Shown here: positions 7,244 through 14,390 of the stretch, in pieces
Layout: each line of letters opens with the position of its first letter
How positions within the stretch are numbered: the first letter of the stretch is position 1
NCBI GenBank assembly: GCA_012974475.1
Contig: JAAXQD010000264.1
Location: forward strand, 1 to 16,720
DNA from: Desulfobacterales bacterium
Lineage (GTDB): Bacteria > Desulfobacterota > Desulfobacteria > Desulfobacterales > UBA11574
Reading direction: 5' to 3'
Length of the DNA stretch: 16,720 nt
Made by a program: the position numbers and the translations under genes
The notes under the pieces: generated by a model
What the model saw: the letters and a program-made list of their open reading frames with translations, nothing else
Database searches by the model: none
Told to the model about the DNA's origin: nothing

Positions 7244-7894
7244 ATGAAGCTTGATGAAACACTGTTAAATAACGTTAAAGGTTTTCTGGACCGTCAAGAG
7301 GGTAACGCCCTTTATGACATTGCCATAGAGGCCAGTCGTCGTGGTCCCTGTCTGGAAATCGGGAGTTACTGCGGAAAATCGACAATTTATTTGGGCTCAG
7401 CCTGCAGAAAAAATAACAGCATTCTATTCTCCATCGATCATCACCGAGGATCCGAAGAACAGCAGCCTGGAGAAGAATATTTCGACCCCGAGCTTTACGA
7501 CCGAAAAACCCGCCGTGTGGACACATTTAAAGAATTTAGAAATACGATTGAAAAAGCCGGCCTCGAGGATACGGTCGTCCCCATGGTATGCAGGTCCGAA
7601 CTCGCTGCACGTTTGTGGTCAACATCCCTCAGCCTGGTTTTTATTGACGGCGGTCATTCTTATGCGGCGGCATACACGGATTACAACGCGTGGGCCGGGC
7701 ATATCATGCCCAATGGATATCTGATGATTCACGACATTTTTAAAAATCCTGAAAAGGGCGGTCAGGCACCGTATCATATTTACAAACTGGCGGTTGCATC
7801 CGGTCTTTTCAAAGAAGTTTCCATGATAAACACTTTGGGAGTCTTGAAACGCATGCCGTCCGGCGCCATCCCTGAAACGCTTCCCAAGCAGTAA
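7244..7894 (+). CDS. Class I SAM-dependent methyltransferase (Methyltransf_24-like)
   Basis: A 216-residue cytoplasmic protein with a Rossmann-type SAM-binding fold. Motif I is LEIGSYCGKS (37-46), an acidic residue follows in FSIDHH (62-67), and FIDGGHSY (133-140) followed by NGYLMIHDIF (157-166) are the later strands typical of the group that includes O-methyltransferases and Methyltransf_24 proteins. The acceptor substrate is not predictable; relatives act on sugars, antibiotics and other small molecules. No signal peptide or membrane segment is seen. The ATG is 14 bp after the ftsK stop with no clear Shine-Dalgarno sequence, so it is probably co-transcribed with ftsK. It converges on a second, unrelated methyltransferase gene. 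Confidence 0.82.
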   Translation: MKLDETLLNNVKGFLDRQEGNALYDIAIEASRRGPCLEIGSYCGKSTIYLGSACRKNNSILFSIDHHRGSEEQQPGEEYFDPELYDRKTRRVDTFKEFRNTIEKAGLEDTVVPMVCRSELAARLWSTSLSLVFIDGGHSYAAAYTDYNAWAGHIMPNGYLMIHDIFKNPEKGGQAPYHIYKLAVASGLFKEVSMINTLGVLKRMPSGAIPETLPKQ

Positions 7895-7980
7895 TTGCTC
7901 GATACAGTTAATTTTAAGAAATGACCGACTGCCAAAGAGCGTCCACAACCACAGTTCGGGTGCAAAACTTGAGTTGGTTA

Positions 7981-8009
7981 GTGCCCATCCACAATTGTAA
8001 AATGGGCGC
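7981..8009. terminator. Hairpin between convergent genes, possible bidirectional terminator
   Basis: GTGCCCAT (7981-7988) can pair with ATGGGCGC (8002-8009), with one G-T wobble, around a 13-nt loop that itself contains the palindrome ACAATTGT (7991-7998). It lies in the 129-bp spacer between two convergent genes. There is no T-tract on either side, so termination activity is uncertain. Confidence 0.35.
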
Positions 8010-8023
8010 GGTGTGTTTCCTCT

Positions 8024-8743
8024 TCATACAGGATCGTCTTTTGTCAGATAAACCACAATGCTCTTCCCCATGATCGGATTGAGCAGTCTGTCCAGAAAGC
8101 GTGTAATCAAAGGATGCTTCATGATATCCCATACCAGAAGACGGTGATACAGGTTTACGAGCCGGGAATCTTCACGTTCCGGACCGACAAGGCACTTCAG
8201 CCACCAATACGGGGCATGGAGGCTGTGGGCATAATGGTGCCCGCATGGAATCAGGCATTCCCTTTCCAAAAGGTCGAACAGCGCTTTCTTCTTATAGATA
8301 CGGATATGTCCATTTTCGGTGTTGTGGTAATTGCGGGAAAGTGCCCAGCAGATTCGCTCGGGCAGATACTTTGGAACACTGACAACAAAGTTCTTACCCG
8401 GTTTCAAGACCCTGACGGCTTCAGAGACTGCGGTCTTCTCGTCATGAAGATGTTCAAGAATCTCCGAACAGATGACAAGGTCAAAATAATTGTCTCTGAA
8501 CGGCAGGTGATATATGTCGGCAACAGAAACCTTGCACATCCCGCCGCCGTGTTCTCCGAGTCTTTCCTGGTTTTCAAGCCTGCTTTGTGCCTCAAAAACA
8601 TCATCAAAGTTGATGTCCACCCCGACGGCAACGACGTTTCTGAACCTAAAAGCACCGCAGGTGTGGCGCCCGGTTCCGCATCCGATATCCAGGATACGAC
8701 AGTCGGGTGTTATATTGAGCCGGTCAAAATCGATGGTAATCAC
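8024..8743 (-). CDS. Class I SAM-dependent methyltransferase (Methyltransf_11 type)
   Basis: A 239-residue methyltransferase of the ubiE/Methyltransf_11 type. Motif I is LDIGCGTGRH (18-27), the acidic residue that binds the SAM ribose lies in VDIN (42-45), VADIYHLPF (74-82) and DLVICSEILEHLHD (88-101) follow, and VLKPG (112-116) is the post-motif III loop. The C-terminal 90 residues hold aromatic and basic stretches (HAPYWWLKCL) of the kind that may contact a membrane or lipid-linked substrate; this is inference. The start is a GTG at 8743 with AGGGAG about 8 nt upstream, lying inside the end of the glycosyltransferase gene (20-nt overlap). It is the last gene of a coupled set with a GT4 glycosyltransferase and a queuosine mannosyltransferase homologue, so its substrate may be a glycosylated product of those enzymes. 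Confidence 0.85.
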   Translation of the reverse strand: MITIDFDRLNITPDCRILDIGCGTGRHTCGAFRFRNVVAVGVDINFDDVFEAQSRLENQERLGEHGGGMCKVSVADIYHLPFRDNYFDLVICSEILEHLHDEKTAVSEAVRVLKPGKNFVVSVPKYLPERICWALSRNYHNTENGHIRIYKKKALFDLLERECLIPCGHHYAHSLHAPYWWLKCLVGPEREDSRLVNLYHRLLVWDIMKHPLITRFLDRLLNPIMGKSIVVYLTKDDPV

Positions 8744-9977
8744 GGATGGTCTCCCTGTACGCCGCAGCGGTCATTTCTGCCGCCTTTTTCCAGGAAAAGC
8801 GATGGTGAACCCGATTAAACCCGGCACGACCCATTTTTTCCGCCTGTTCAGGATTTTCGAGAAGTTGTGTGATAGCATTCACAAGTTCCCGGGAATTCGC
8901 AGGCGGGACCAGAACACCGGCATCCCCCACCACCTCGGGCAGGGCACCGCCGGTGGTGCTTACAACCGGAAGACCGCATGCCATCGCCTCGCCGGCAGGA
9001 AAACCGAACCCCTCGTATACGGACGGAACGATCGCCAAAGAAGCCCTGGCATATTGCTGAACAAAGGCTTCATTGTCGATCCGGCCTGTAAACGCAATTC
9101 GCTCTTTTATGCCCAAGTTTTTTATGAGTTTTTCAATATCACCATTCTTTTTTACGGTGCCGACAATAACGAGCCTGACGTCGAGGGTTTTGGAGATTTC
9201 AGCCACTGCTTCAAGGAGGTAGCGAAGCCCTTTTATCGGCGTATCCGAACTGCTGGTAACGATAATCCTCCCTTTTTCCCTTCTGATTTCAGAAACCGGA
9301 TAAAAAAGGTCCGTATTGATGCCATTCATTATAACTTTGAATCGTTCCTGGGGAATCCCAAAATTTTTACTGATGTCGTTTTTTGCAGCTTGTGAAACGG
9401 TGATAATGTGGGAGAGGGTTCTGGCAACCCTTTTTTGCATACCGATAAAAGAATACCATCGCATCTGTTTCATCTTTTGCCAAAAAGACGGAGCCGTTCT
9501 TACAGCCAGATCCCGGTCAACGGTAATGGGATGGTGGATTGTGGCGATGGTGGGAATAAATTCTTTAATGGACTTTATGCTGTATGAAAGGCTCTGATTG
9601 TCATGAACGATATCGTATTTATGTCGTCTTTTCCTTAAAAATCGATACGCCCTGAGACCGAAAGTAAACGGTTCCGGGAATCCCATGGTGGAAACCCCCA
9701 GCCACTCCATAAGATTGATGGGATCTGAAAACTCTTTTAAAGAGGGCATCCTGAACAGATCATCCGGGTTATAAAGGTCGAGACCGGGAAGCTGAAACAG
9801 TTTTATATCTTTATCGAGCTGGGGGATAGGCGGCCCTGAAACCACCTCCACATGATGCCCCAAGTCTTTGAGCGCTCTGCTCAAATTATATATATAGACC
9901 CCCTGCCCGCCGCAGTGGGGATGGCTTCGATAGCTCAACAGGCAGACTCTCAATCGATCCGTCTTATCCCTTGACAT
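8724..9977 (-). CDS. GT4 family glycosyltransferase
   Basis: A 417-residue GT-B fold enzyme that transfers a sugar from a nucleotide-sugar to an unknown acceptor at the cytoplasmic face. The N-terminal acceptor domain has the glycine-rich HCGGQGVYIYNL segment (21-32). The donor domain shows TSSSDTPIKGLRYLLEA (241-257) and the E-x7-E signature in YEGFGFPAGEAMACG (321-335), with E322 and E330 as the key glutamates, followed by GLPVVSTTGGALPEVV. The C-terminal wrap-around helix is present. The frame is open to 10019, but the ATG at 9977 is preferred: it has GAGGTG upstream at good spacing and gives the usual N-terminus, overlapping the previous stop by 14 nt. Mannosyl-, glucosyl- or trehalose-type transfer are all possible. 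Confidence 0.9.
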   Translation of the reverse strand: MSRDKTDRLRVCLLSYRSHPHCGGQGVYIYNLSRALKDLGHHVEVVSGPPIPQLDKDIKLFQLPGLDLYNPDDLFRMPSLKEFSDPINLMEWLGVSTMGFPEPFTFGLRAYRFLRKRRHKYDIVHDNQSLSYSIKSIKEFIPTIATIHHPITVDRDLAVRTAPSFWQKMKQMRWYSFIGMQKRVARTLSHIITVSQAAKNDISKNFGIPQERFKVIMNGINTDLFYPVSEIRREKGRIIVTSSSDTPIKGLRYLLEAVAEISKTLDVRLVIVGTVKKNGDIEKLIKNLGIKERIAFTGRIDNEAFVQQYARASLAIVPSVYEGFGFPAGEAMACGLPVVSTTGGALPEVVGDAGVLVPPANSRELVNAITQLLENPEQAEKMGRAGFNRVHHRFSWKKAAEMTAAAYRETIRDYHRF

Positions 9978-11082
9978 TATAGCACCTCGTTTCTGCCAGC
10001 TTTTCCAACACCGCATCATATTGATCGATCAGTTTTTCCCAGGCAAAGCGACACATCGCTTCGGATAGATTTTGTCGTTTTACTTCAAATTGGGAAAAAT
10101 TCAAGATAAGAAAGCACAGTTTCTCGATCAGTGCCGTCTGATCTTTATAGAGGAAATCATCATGGAAGGCCTTTGGAATGATTTCCGGGTATGACAGCCG
10201 GTCAGGCAACAGCGGGATACAGCCGTAACGAATCGCCTCAACCACTGAGATACCGAAATTTTCCTGATTTGCCGTACTGATTACGATATCTCCTTTCGCA
10301 AGCCATTCATGGTATTTTTCTTTGGATGCTTCATAGCCGTAGCAAACGATCCGGTTCTTAAGACGTTCTCTGGCTGCGATAAACGCTTTGGGGACCATCT
10401 GGAAGTTTTCTCCCAAAAGTGCAAGACGGAAATCCAAACCCCGTTCGAGTATGGCATCCAGCGCTTCGAAAAAAGCCGAAGGGTTTTTGTCAAATTCCCA
10501 GCGATGATTCCAGATGATCAATGGCGGCGCGTCGGTTTCGGAAACCAAACGGGGCAGCGGACGATCTCCAGCCGGAAAATTACATCCTGGATATAGGACC
10601 CCGCTCTTGCTGCGTATTTCTTGGGTCACCCACATGGGCCGGTATTCAGGCATCATTTTTAAAAATTCTGGAAGGCTCGAGAAAAATGCATCAAAGTGGG
10701 TCCGGGAATTAAAAAGAACCTTGTCGGCTGCAAGGGCTGTGGTGATGTCTGTGAAACCAAACTGAAAATCTCTGCTCTCACCGGGTGCCAATGGATAGGT
10801 CAATTGATTCTCATGAAAATAAACCAGGGAAGGCGGACAAAACCGACCCCATAGGGCCTTAAAATCCGACAGGCTCATAAGGTCGCTGGCAATCAATCCG
10901 TTGTAGTCTTTAAGAGAGGGAATTTTTTTCACAAAGTATAGAGCCGCCCCTCGCATCCGCCATTTCCAGAAACGGGCGGGCAGCGTGACAAGGTCGATTC
11001 TGTGCCGGGAGTGTGAAATAAGGCCCTGGGCAAAATCCCGATGTGATCCGCCGAAAAAAGGTTCCAGGAATAAAAATTTCAA
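9964..11082 (-). CDS. tRNA-queuosine alpha-mannosyltransferase homologue (former DUF3524, GTDC1-like)
   Basis: A 372-residue GT-B glycosyltransferase. The N-terminal domain is the former DUF3524/QTMAN type: EPFFGGSHRDF (7-17), YFHENQLTYP (88-97) and FNSRTHFDAF (124-133). The C-terminal GT1-like half has WNHRWEFDKNP (191-201) and ENFGISVVEAI (274-284), the latter carrying the conserved glutamates. The animal member GTDC1/QTMAN mannosylates queuosine at the wobble base of tRNA-Asp; that the bacterial member does the same is inference. The start is a TTG at 11082: it gives the family-typical MKFLFLEPFFGGSH N-terminus, the next candidate methionine is at residue 44, and only a weak purine-rich site (GGCAGAGAA) precedes it. 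The gene overlaps the GT4 gene by 14 nt and follows the TPR gene by 41 bp. Confidence 0.88.
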   Translation of the reverse strand: MKFLFLEPFFGGSHRDFAQGLISHSRHRIDLVTLPARFWKWRMRGAALYFVKKIPSLKDYNGLIASDLMSLSDFKALWGRFCPPSLVYFHENQLTYPLAPGESRDFQFGFTDITTALAADKVLFNSRTHFDAFFSSLPEFLKMMPEYRPMWVTQEIRSKSGVLYPGCNFPAGDRPLPRLVSETDAPPLIIWNHRWEFDKNPSAFFEALDAILERGLDFRLALLGENFQMVPKAFIAARERLKNRIVCYGYEASKEKYHEWLAKGDIVISTANQENFGISVVEAIRYGCIPLLPDRLSYPEIIPKAFHDDFLYKDQTALIEKLCFLILNFSQFEVKRQNLSEAMCRFAWEKLIDQYDAVLEKLAETRCYNVKG

Positions 11083-11123
11083 ATGATTCTCTGCCGGTTA
11101 AATCGGTTCATTCCCATTCAAGA

Positions 11124-12092
11124 CTAAAAGCCAAACTGAAAAGAAAGACAAACACCTTTGTTCTTGACATCGGCCGAAAGGTTAATTTTCACATTGTCTT
11201 TTAATCGTTCTAAAAAAAGGCCGGTTTTTTTCCGGTTGTATTTATGAGCACTTGTTACGGCACCGTAGATGTTTCCGGCATAAAAACCCACTCCCACAAA
11301 AGCAAGAAGTCCCCCAAGTGCGGGATTCTCCGCATCGAAAGACTCATAGGCGGCGTATATGAGAGCACCATTGAGCAAAAAAGCGATCAGTGCATCCTGG
11401 TATCTTTCACAATAAAGATATCCGGCCCCGGGAATGACAGATAAAACCCCCGCCAGGTTCGGGTTCTTTTTTGGAATTAATTTTTCCTTGTCAAGTTCAG
11501 CAGCCAGTTTTTCAAGTCTGTATTTATCTTTATTTTTTGCACTTATTTTTGAAAAGTATTGTCCGCCCTTTTCCCAGGATGCCATTTCAAGATAAATCCA
11601 CCCGAGCCTGTAGTAGGCTTCATCCCTTACATCCCCATTGTTCGTGACCGTAATAAGATTGTTGAGATTGATGATGGCAGGATCGAAGGCCATAAGTTTC
11701 ATGTCGGCTTCACTGATCTTAAAATACGATTTTATGGCATAGCCGGTATCCACATATTCATCGACCAATTTTTGAAATGAATCGACGGCCGCCTTGAAAT
11801 CCCCTCCGAGGTAATACGACATGCCGGTTTGGTACATTGCCCGTTCCACCCGCTTATCCTCCGGAAAGAAATAGATAAACCGCTTGTATTCCATAACGGC
11901 CGTCGAATAATCGTGTTTGGAAAAAAGGTTCTCTGCATAATCGAACTGTTTGTCCGGCGTTATCATAACAGAAGGATTGCGGTCCGGTGGAGCTTCGAAG
12001 CCGGCAAAAGATTTTGAAAAGGGGATCAAAAGAAAAAATAGCGCAACGAGAGGGATCAGCTGAGAGCCAAAGCAAATGTATCGGATGCGCAT
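11124..12092 (-). CDS. Exported TPR protein with C-terminal hydrophobic (DUF5683-like) domain
   Basis: A 322-residue envelope protein. Residues 1-30 form a signal peptide ending SFA|GF. TPR-like helices run from about 45 to 190, with the YbgF/BamD-type pattern A-E-x-L-F...Y-x2-A-V-x-E-Y-K-R-F (53-72), A-x2-Q-x-G-x-S-Y-Y (85-94) and Y-Y-R-L-G-W-I-Y (160-167). A glycine-rich hydrophobic part follows (about 211-280: PNLAGVLSVIPGAGYLYCERYQ, then two apolar stretches), resembling the DUF5683/P-G-x-G-Q-x-Y type. The tail alternates polar and apolar residues and ends in FQFGF; a terminal phenylalanine is seen in outer-membrane strands. The start ATG is 5 bp past the YidD-domain gene, so the two are co-translated. 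Role unknown; a periplasmic scaffold is plausible. Confidence 0.75.
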   Translation of the reverse strand: MRIRYICFGSQLIPLVALFFLLIPFSKSFAGFEAPPDRNPSVMITPDKQFDYAENLFSKHDYSTAVMEYKRFIYFFPEDKRVERAMYQTGMSYYLGGDFKAAVDSFQKLVDEYVDTGYAIKSYFKISEADMKLMAFDPAIINLNNLITVTNNGDVRDEAYYRLGWIYLEMASWEKGGQYFSKISAKNKDKYRLEKLAAELDKEKLIPKKNPNLAGVLSVIPGAGYLYCERYQDALIAFLLNGALIYAAYESFDAENPALGGLLAFVGVGFYAGNIYGAVTSAHKYNRKKTGLFLERLKDNVKINLSADVKNKGVCLSFQFGF

Positions 12093-12097
12093 AATAA

Positions 12098-12490
12098 TTA
12101 TTGCCGCCAGAAATCGTTATTGCTCACAGGGTCGTAGTTGCGCTTTTCACCGTTTATCCAGACCGGCGCCGATAATTTTGTCTCGTCTCTACCGCAACGC
12201 ATCAGACGGTCACTGCACATGATCCAGCCGGTAAGGGAACCGTGTTTTTTGACGGCATCCATACAGTACTGGGAACATGTCGGATACATGGGGCAACGAT
12301 CACCGTCGGACCCTGAAATGTAATCTCTATAAAACTTGAGAGGATAAAGGAGAGGGCTCCCCTGTTTTTCTGAAGCCTCATGTAAACGTTTTGGATTGTC
12401 AGCAAGATTATTCTCCTGCCGGGCGAAGGCGCTGCTCCAAAACACGTTTAAAACTACACAACAAATGATGAAACCAAATCTTGTTTTCAT
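12098..12490 (-). CDS. YidD-domain protein with N-terminal signal peptide
   Basis: A 130-residue protein. The YidD (DUF37) core covers about 47-122: PLKFYRDYISG (50-60), C66-x5-C72 in CPMYPTCSQYCMDAVKKHG, LTGWIMCSDRLMRC ending at C99, and NYDPV (118-122). Canonical YidD is a cytoplasmic, membrane-bound helper of YidC/Sec insertion encoded between rnpA and yidC. This one differs: residues 1-23 form a clear Sec signal peptide (MKTRFG, hydrophobic core, SSAFA|RQ), a 20-residue linker follows, and there are two extra cysteines (C76, C92) that could allow disulfides in the periplasm. It therefore probably acts outside the cytoplasm. It precedes the exported TPR protein by 5 bp and lies after gspE. 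I leave the symbol empty because it is not the classical yidD gene. Confidence 0.8.
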   Translation of the reverse strand: MKTRFGFIICCVVLNVFWSSAFARQENNLADNPKRLHEASEKQGSPLLYPLKFYRDYISGSDGDRCPMYPTCSQYCMDAVKKHGSLTGWIMCSDRLMRCGRDETKLSAPVWINGEKRNYDPVSNNDFWRQ

Positions 12491-12508
12491 AGGTTATTTT
12501 TTTCGAAC

Positions 12509-12563
12509 TCGTAAAAAGTCTCTTGTGAGCGATATCTGAACGAACAAAACTGACTTTTTACGA
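12509..12563 (+). repeat. Short hairpin element with TCGTAAAAAGTC ends, copy 2
   Basis: TCGTAAAAAGTC (12509-12520) pairs with GACTTTTTACGA (12552-12563) around a 31-nt interior. From 12511 the sequence matches the left arm of copy 1 (from 4881) at 24 of 26 positions, including the block TTGTGAGCGA. It is thus an internally deleted relative of copy 1. It fills most of the 78-bp gap between gspE (stop at 12569-12571) and the YidD-domain gene, so it could act as a terminator or mRNA 3'-end stabiliser that separates secretion genes from the downstream set. Confidence 0.8.
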
Positions 12564-12568
12564 AACCT

Positions 12569-14329
12569 TCATTTTTGGGTGACCCGGAAAACCTCTTCTA
12601 TGGTAGATATACCATTTAACACCTTTTGTACACCGTCTTGGCGCAAAGTGACCATATTCAGATTCAAGGCCTCGTTTTTTATACTGTTGGAATCATGGGT
12701 CTTTAAAATAAGACTTTTTAAACGGTCATCCAACAGCATAATTTCAAAAATGCCTCTCCGTCCTTTGTAGCCGGTAAAAAAACAGTTTTCACATCCTATG
12801 GATTTGTAAATAGCAGCTTCCCGACATTGATCGGCGTTAATCCCGATGCTTTTCAATGCAACGTCATCGGGGGTGTAAGGCTCTCTGCAACTTTTACAAA
12901 GAACCCGGATCAGTCTCTGGGCAACAACCGCCAGGACCGATGATGAAATTAGAAAGGGTTCAACACCGATGTCTACAAGGCGGGTAATCGCGCTTGCAGA
13001 ATCGTTGGTGTGGAGTGTGGAAAAAACAAGATGGCCTGTGAGTGCCGACTGAACCGCGATGTCTGCTGTCTCCCTATCCCGTATTTCACCGACCAGAATG
13101 ACGTCGGGATCCTGCCGGACAATCGACCTGAGTCCGCTGGCAAAGGTAAGGTCTATTTTCGGATTAACCTGTATTTGACTGATCCCTTCGATCTGATATT
13201 CAATGGGATCTTCAATGGTGATTATGTTGATATCCGGCGTATTGATGGACGAGAGGATTGCATACAGCGTCGTTGTTTTTCCACTGCCGGTGGGGCCGGT
13301 GACAAGGATAATACCATTCGGAGACTTGACAAGGTTTTCAAGGGTATCGAGTTTGTCCGATACAAGTCCGAGATCCGAAAGTGAAATCAAGGAAGCTGAT
13401 TTATCCAGAAGCCTGAGCACCAGACGCTCTCCAAACGACGTCGGAATGGTGGATACCCGCACATCGATCTGCTGATTGCCGATTTTGACGTCCAGACGAC
13501 CGTCCTGGGGAAGACGTTTTTCCGCAATGTTCATCTTCGCCATGACCTTGATTCTGGAAATCAGCGCCGGCTGGACCCATTTTGGAGGGGACAGCAGGTC
13601 ATATAGAATACCGTCAACGCGATAGCGCACTTTGAAACTGTCCCGGTAGGGTTCAATGTGAATATCGCTGGCACGGGCTTTCACGGATTGTGAAATAATA
13701 TGGTTCACAAGTTTTATGATCGGTGCATCACTGATGTCATCCAGCAGGTCCGCCTTTTCCTCGATCTCACTGATAATGGCACTGCCGTTTTCTTCCATAT
13801 CCTGGACAAGCTGCTCGGCCGAGCCCCTGGAAAGATCATACGATATATTTATGGCAAATAGAATTGCCTCCTTTGTTGAAAGAACAAGCTTAACGTTATG
13901 GATGCCGAGAATCTTGAGAAGGTCATCGATGGGTTGAATGCAGGCCGGATCGTTTACGGCGATGGCCGAATCCGAGTTGAAAAGATCTTCTTTATTATTG
14001 TGTCGATCCTCGTCCTGCAATCTTTGGTCGGGATCGGAATCCGGATCTCCTTTTATCAAAGGAACCATGTTGTATTTTTTTAAAAATTGAATCGGAACAT
14101 GGTCGGTAAAATCGGTTCTAAACTTTTCAAGGGGCAGTTCCGGCCAGAAAGGAATGTCGTATTGGATGCTTAAAGCTTCGAGAAGCTGTCTTTCGGTAAT
14201 GATCTTTCTTGCTACGAGGGTTTCTCCGAAATCGCCGCCCTTTTCGGATTTAATGCTTTGGGCCTCTTTTAGATCTTCTTCTGAAACCTCGAAGGTGTCT
14301 TTGAGTATCTGGGTAAAATGTTTTTGCAT
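12569..14329 (-). CDS. gspE: Type II secretion system ATPase GspE
   Basis: A 586-residue cytoplasmic hexameric ATPase that powers pseudopilus assembly. The N-terminal N1E/T2SSE_N domain (about 1-160) docks on GspL. The motor has Walker A GPTGSGKT (345-352), the Asp-box region TIEDPIEYQIEGISQIQV (371-388), Walker B ILVGEIRDRET (411-421) and the His box GHLVFSTLHTN (432-442). A four-cysteine zinc module, C478-x2-C481 and C513-x2-C516, marks it as GspE/PilB type. An acidic insert at about 94-124 (DPDSDPDQRLQDEDRHNNKE) interrupts the N domain where relatives have a short loop. PilB or MshE is an alternative, but the adjacent gspD supports GspE. It starts 61 bp after gspD, with no evident Shine-Dalgarno sequence. 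gspF does not follow. Confidence 0.93.
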   Translation of the reverse strand: MQKHFTQILKDTFEVSEEDLKEAQSIKSEKGGDFGETLVARKIITERQLLEALSIQYDIPFWPELPLEKFRTDFTDHVPIQFLKKYNMVPLIKGDPDSDPDQRLQDEDRHNNKEDLFNSDSAIAVNDPACIQPIDDLLKILGIHNVKLVLSTKEAILFAINISYDLSRGSAEQLVQDMEENGSAIISEIEEKADLLDDISDAPIIKLVNHIISQSVKARASDIHIEPYRDSFKVRYRVDGILYDLLSPPKWVQPALISRIKVMAKMNIAEKRLPQDGRLDVKIGNQQIDVRVSTIPTSFGERLVLRLLDKSASLISLSDLGLVSDKLDTLENLVKSPNGIILVTGPTGSGKTTTLYAILSSINTPDINIITIEDPIEYQIEGISQIQVNPKIDLTFASGLRSIVRQDPDVILVGEIRDRETADIAVQSALTGHLVFSTLHTNDSASAITRLVDIGVEPFLISSSVLAVVAQRLIRVLCKSCREPYTPDDVALKSIGINADQCREAAIYKSIGCENCFFTGYKGRRGIFEIMLLDDRLKSLILKTHDSNSIKNEALNLNMVTLRQDGVQKVLNGISTIEEVFRVTQK

Positions 14330-14390
14330 GGTGGTTGAAGGGTTGAAGGAAGTTTCTATATTATTAAGTTATATTGAACGACGGCAGTTC

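Noticed and set aside
8514..9395. 293-codon plus-strand frame
   Set aside because: It is antisense to the methyltransferase and GT4 genes, which have clear family motifs; its translation shows no domain.
9978..10019. Upstream ATG extension of the GT4 gene by 14 codons
   Set aside because: The ATG at 9977 has a good GAGGTG ribosome site and gives the usual N-terminus; the extension lies within the mannosyltransferase homologue gene.
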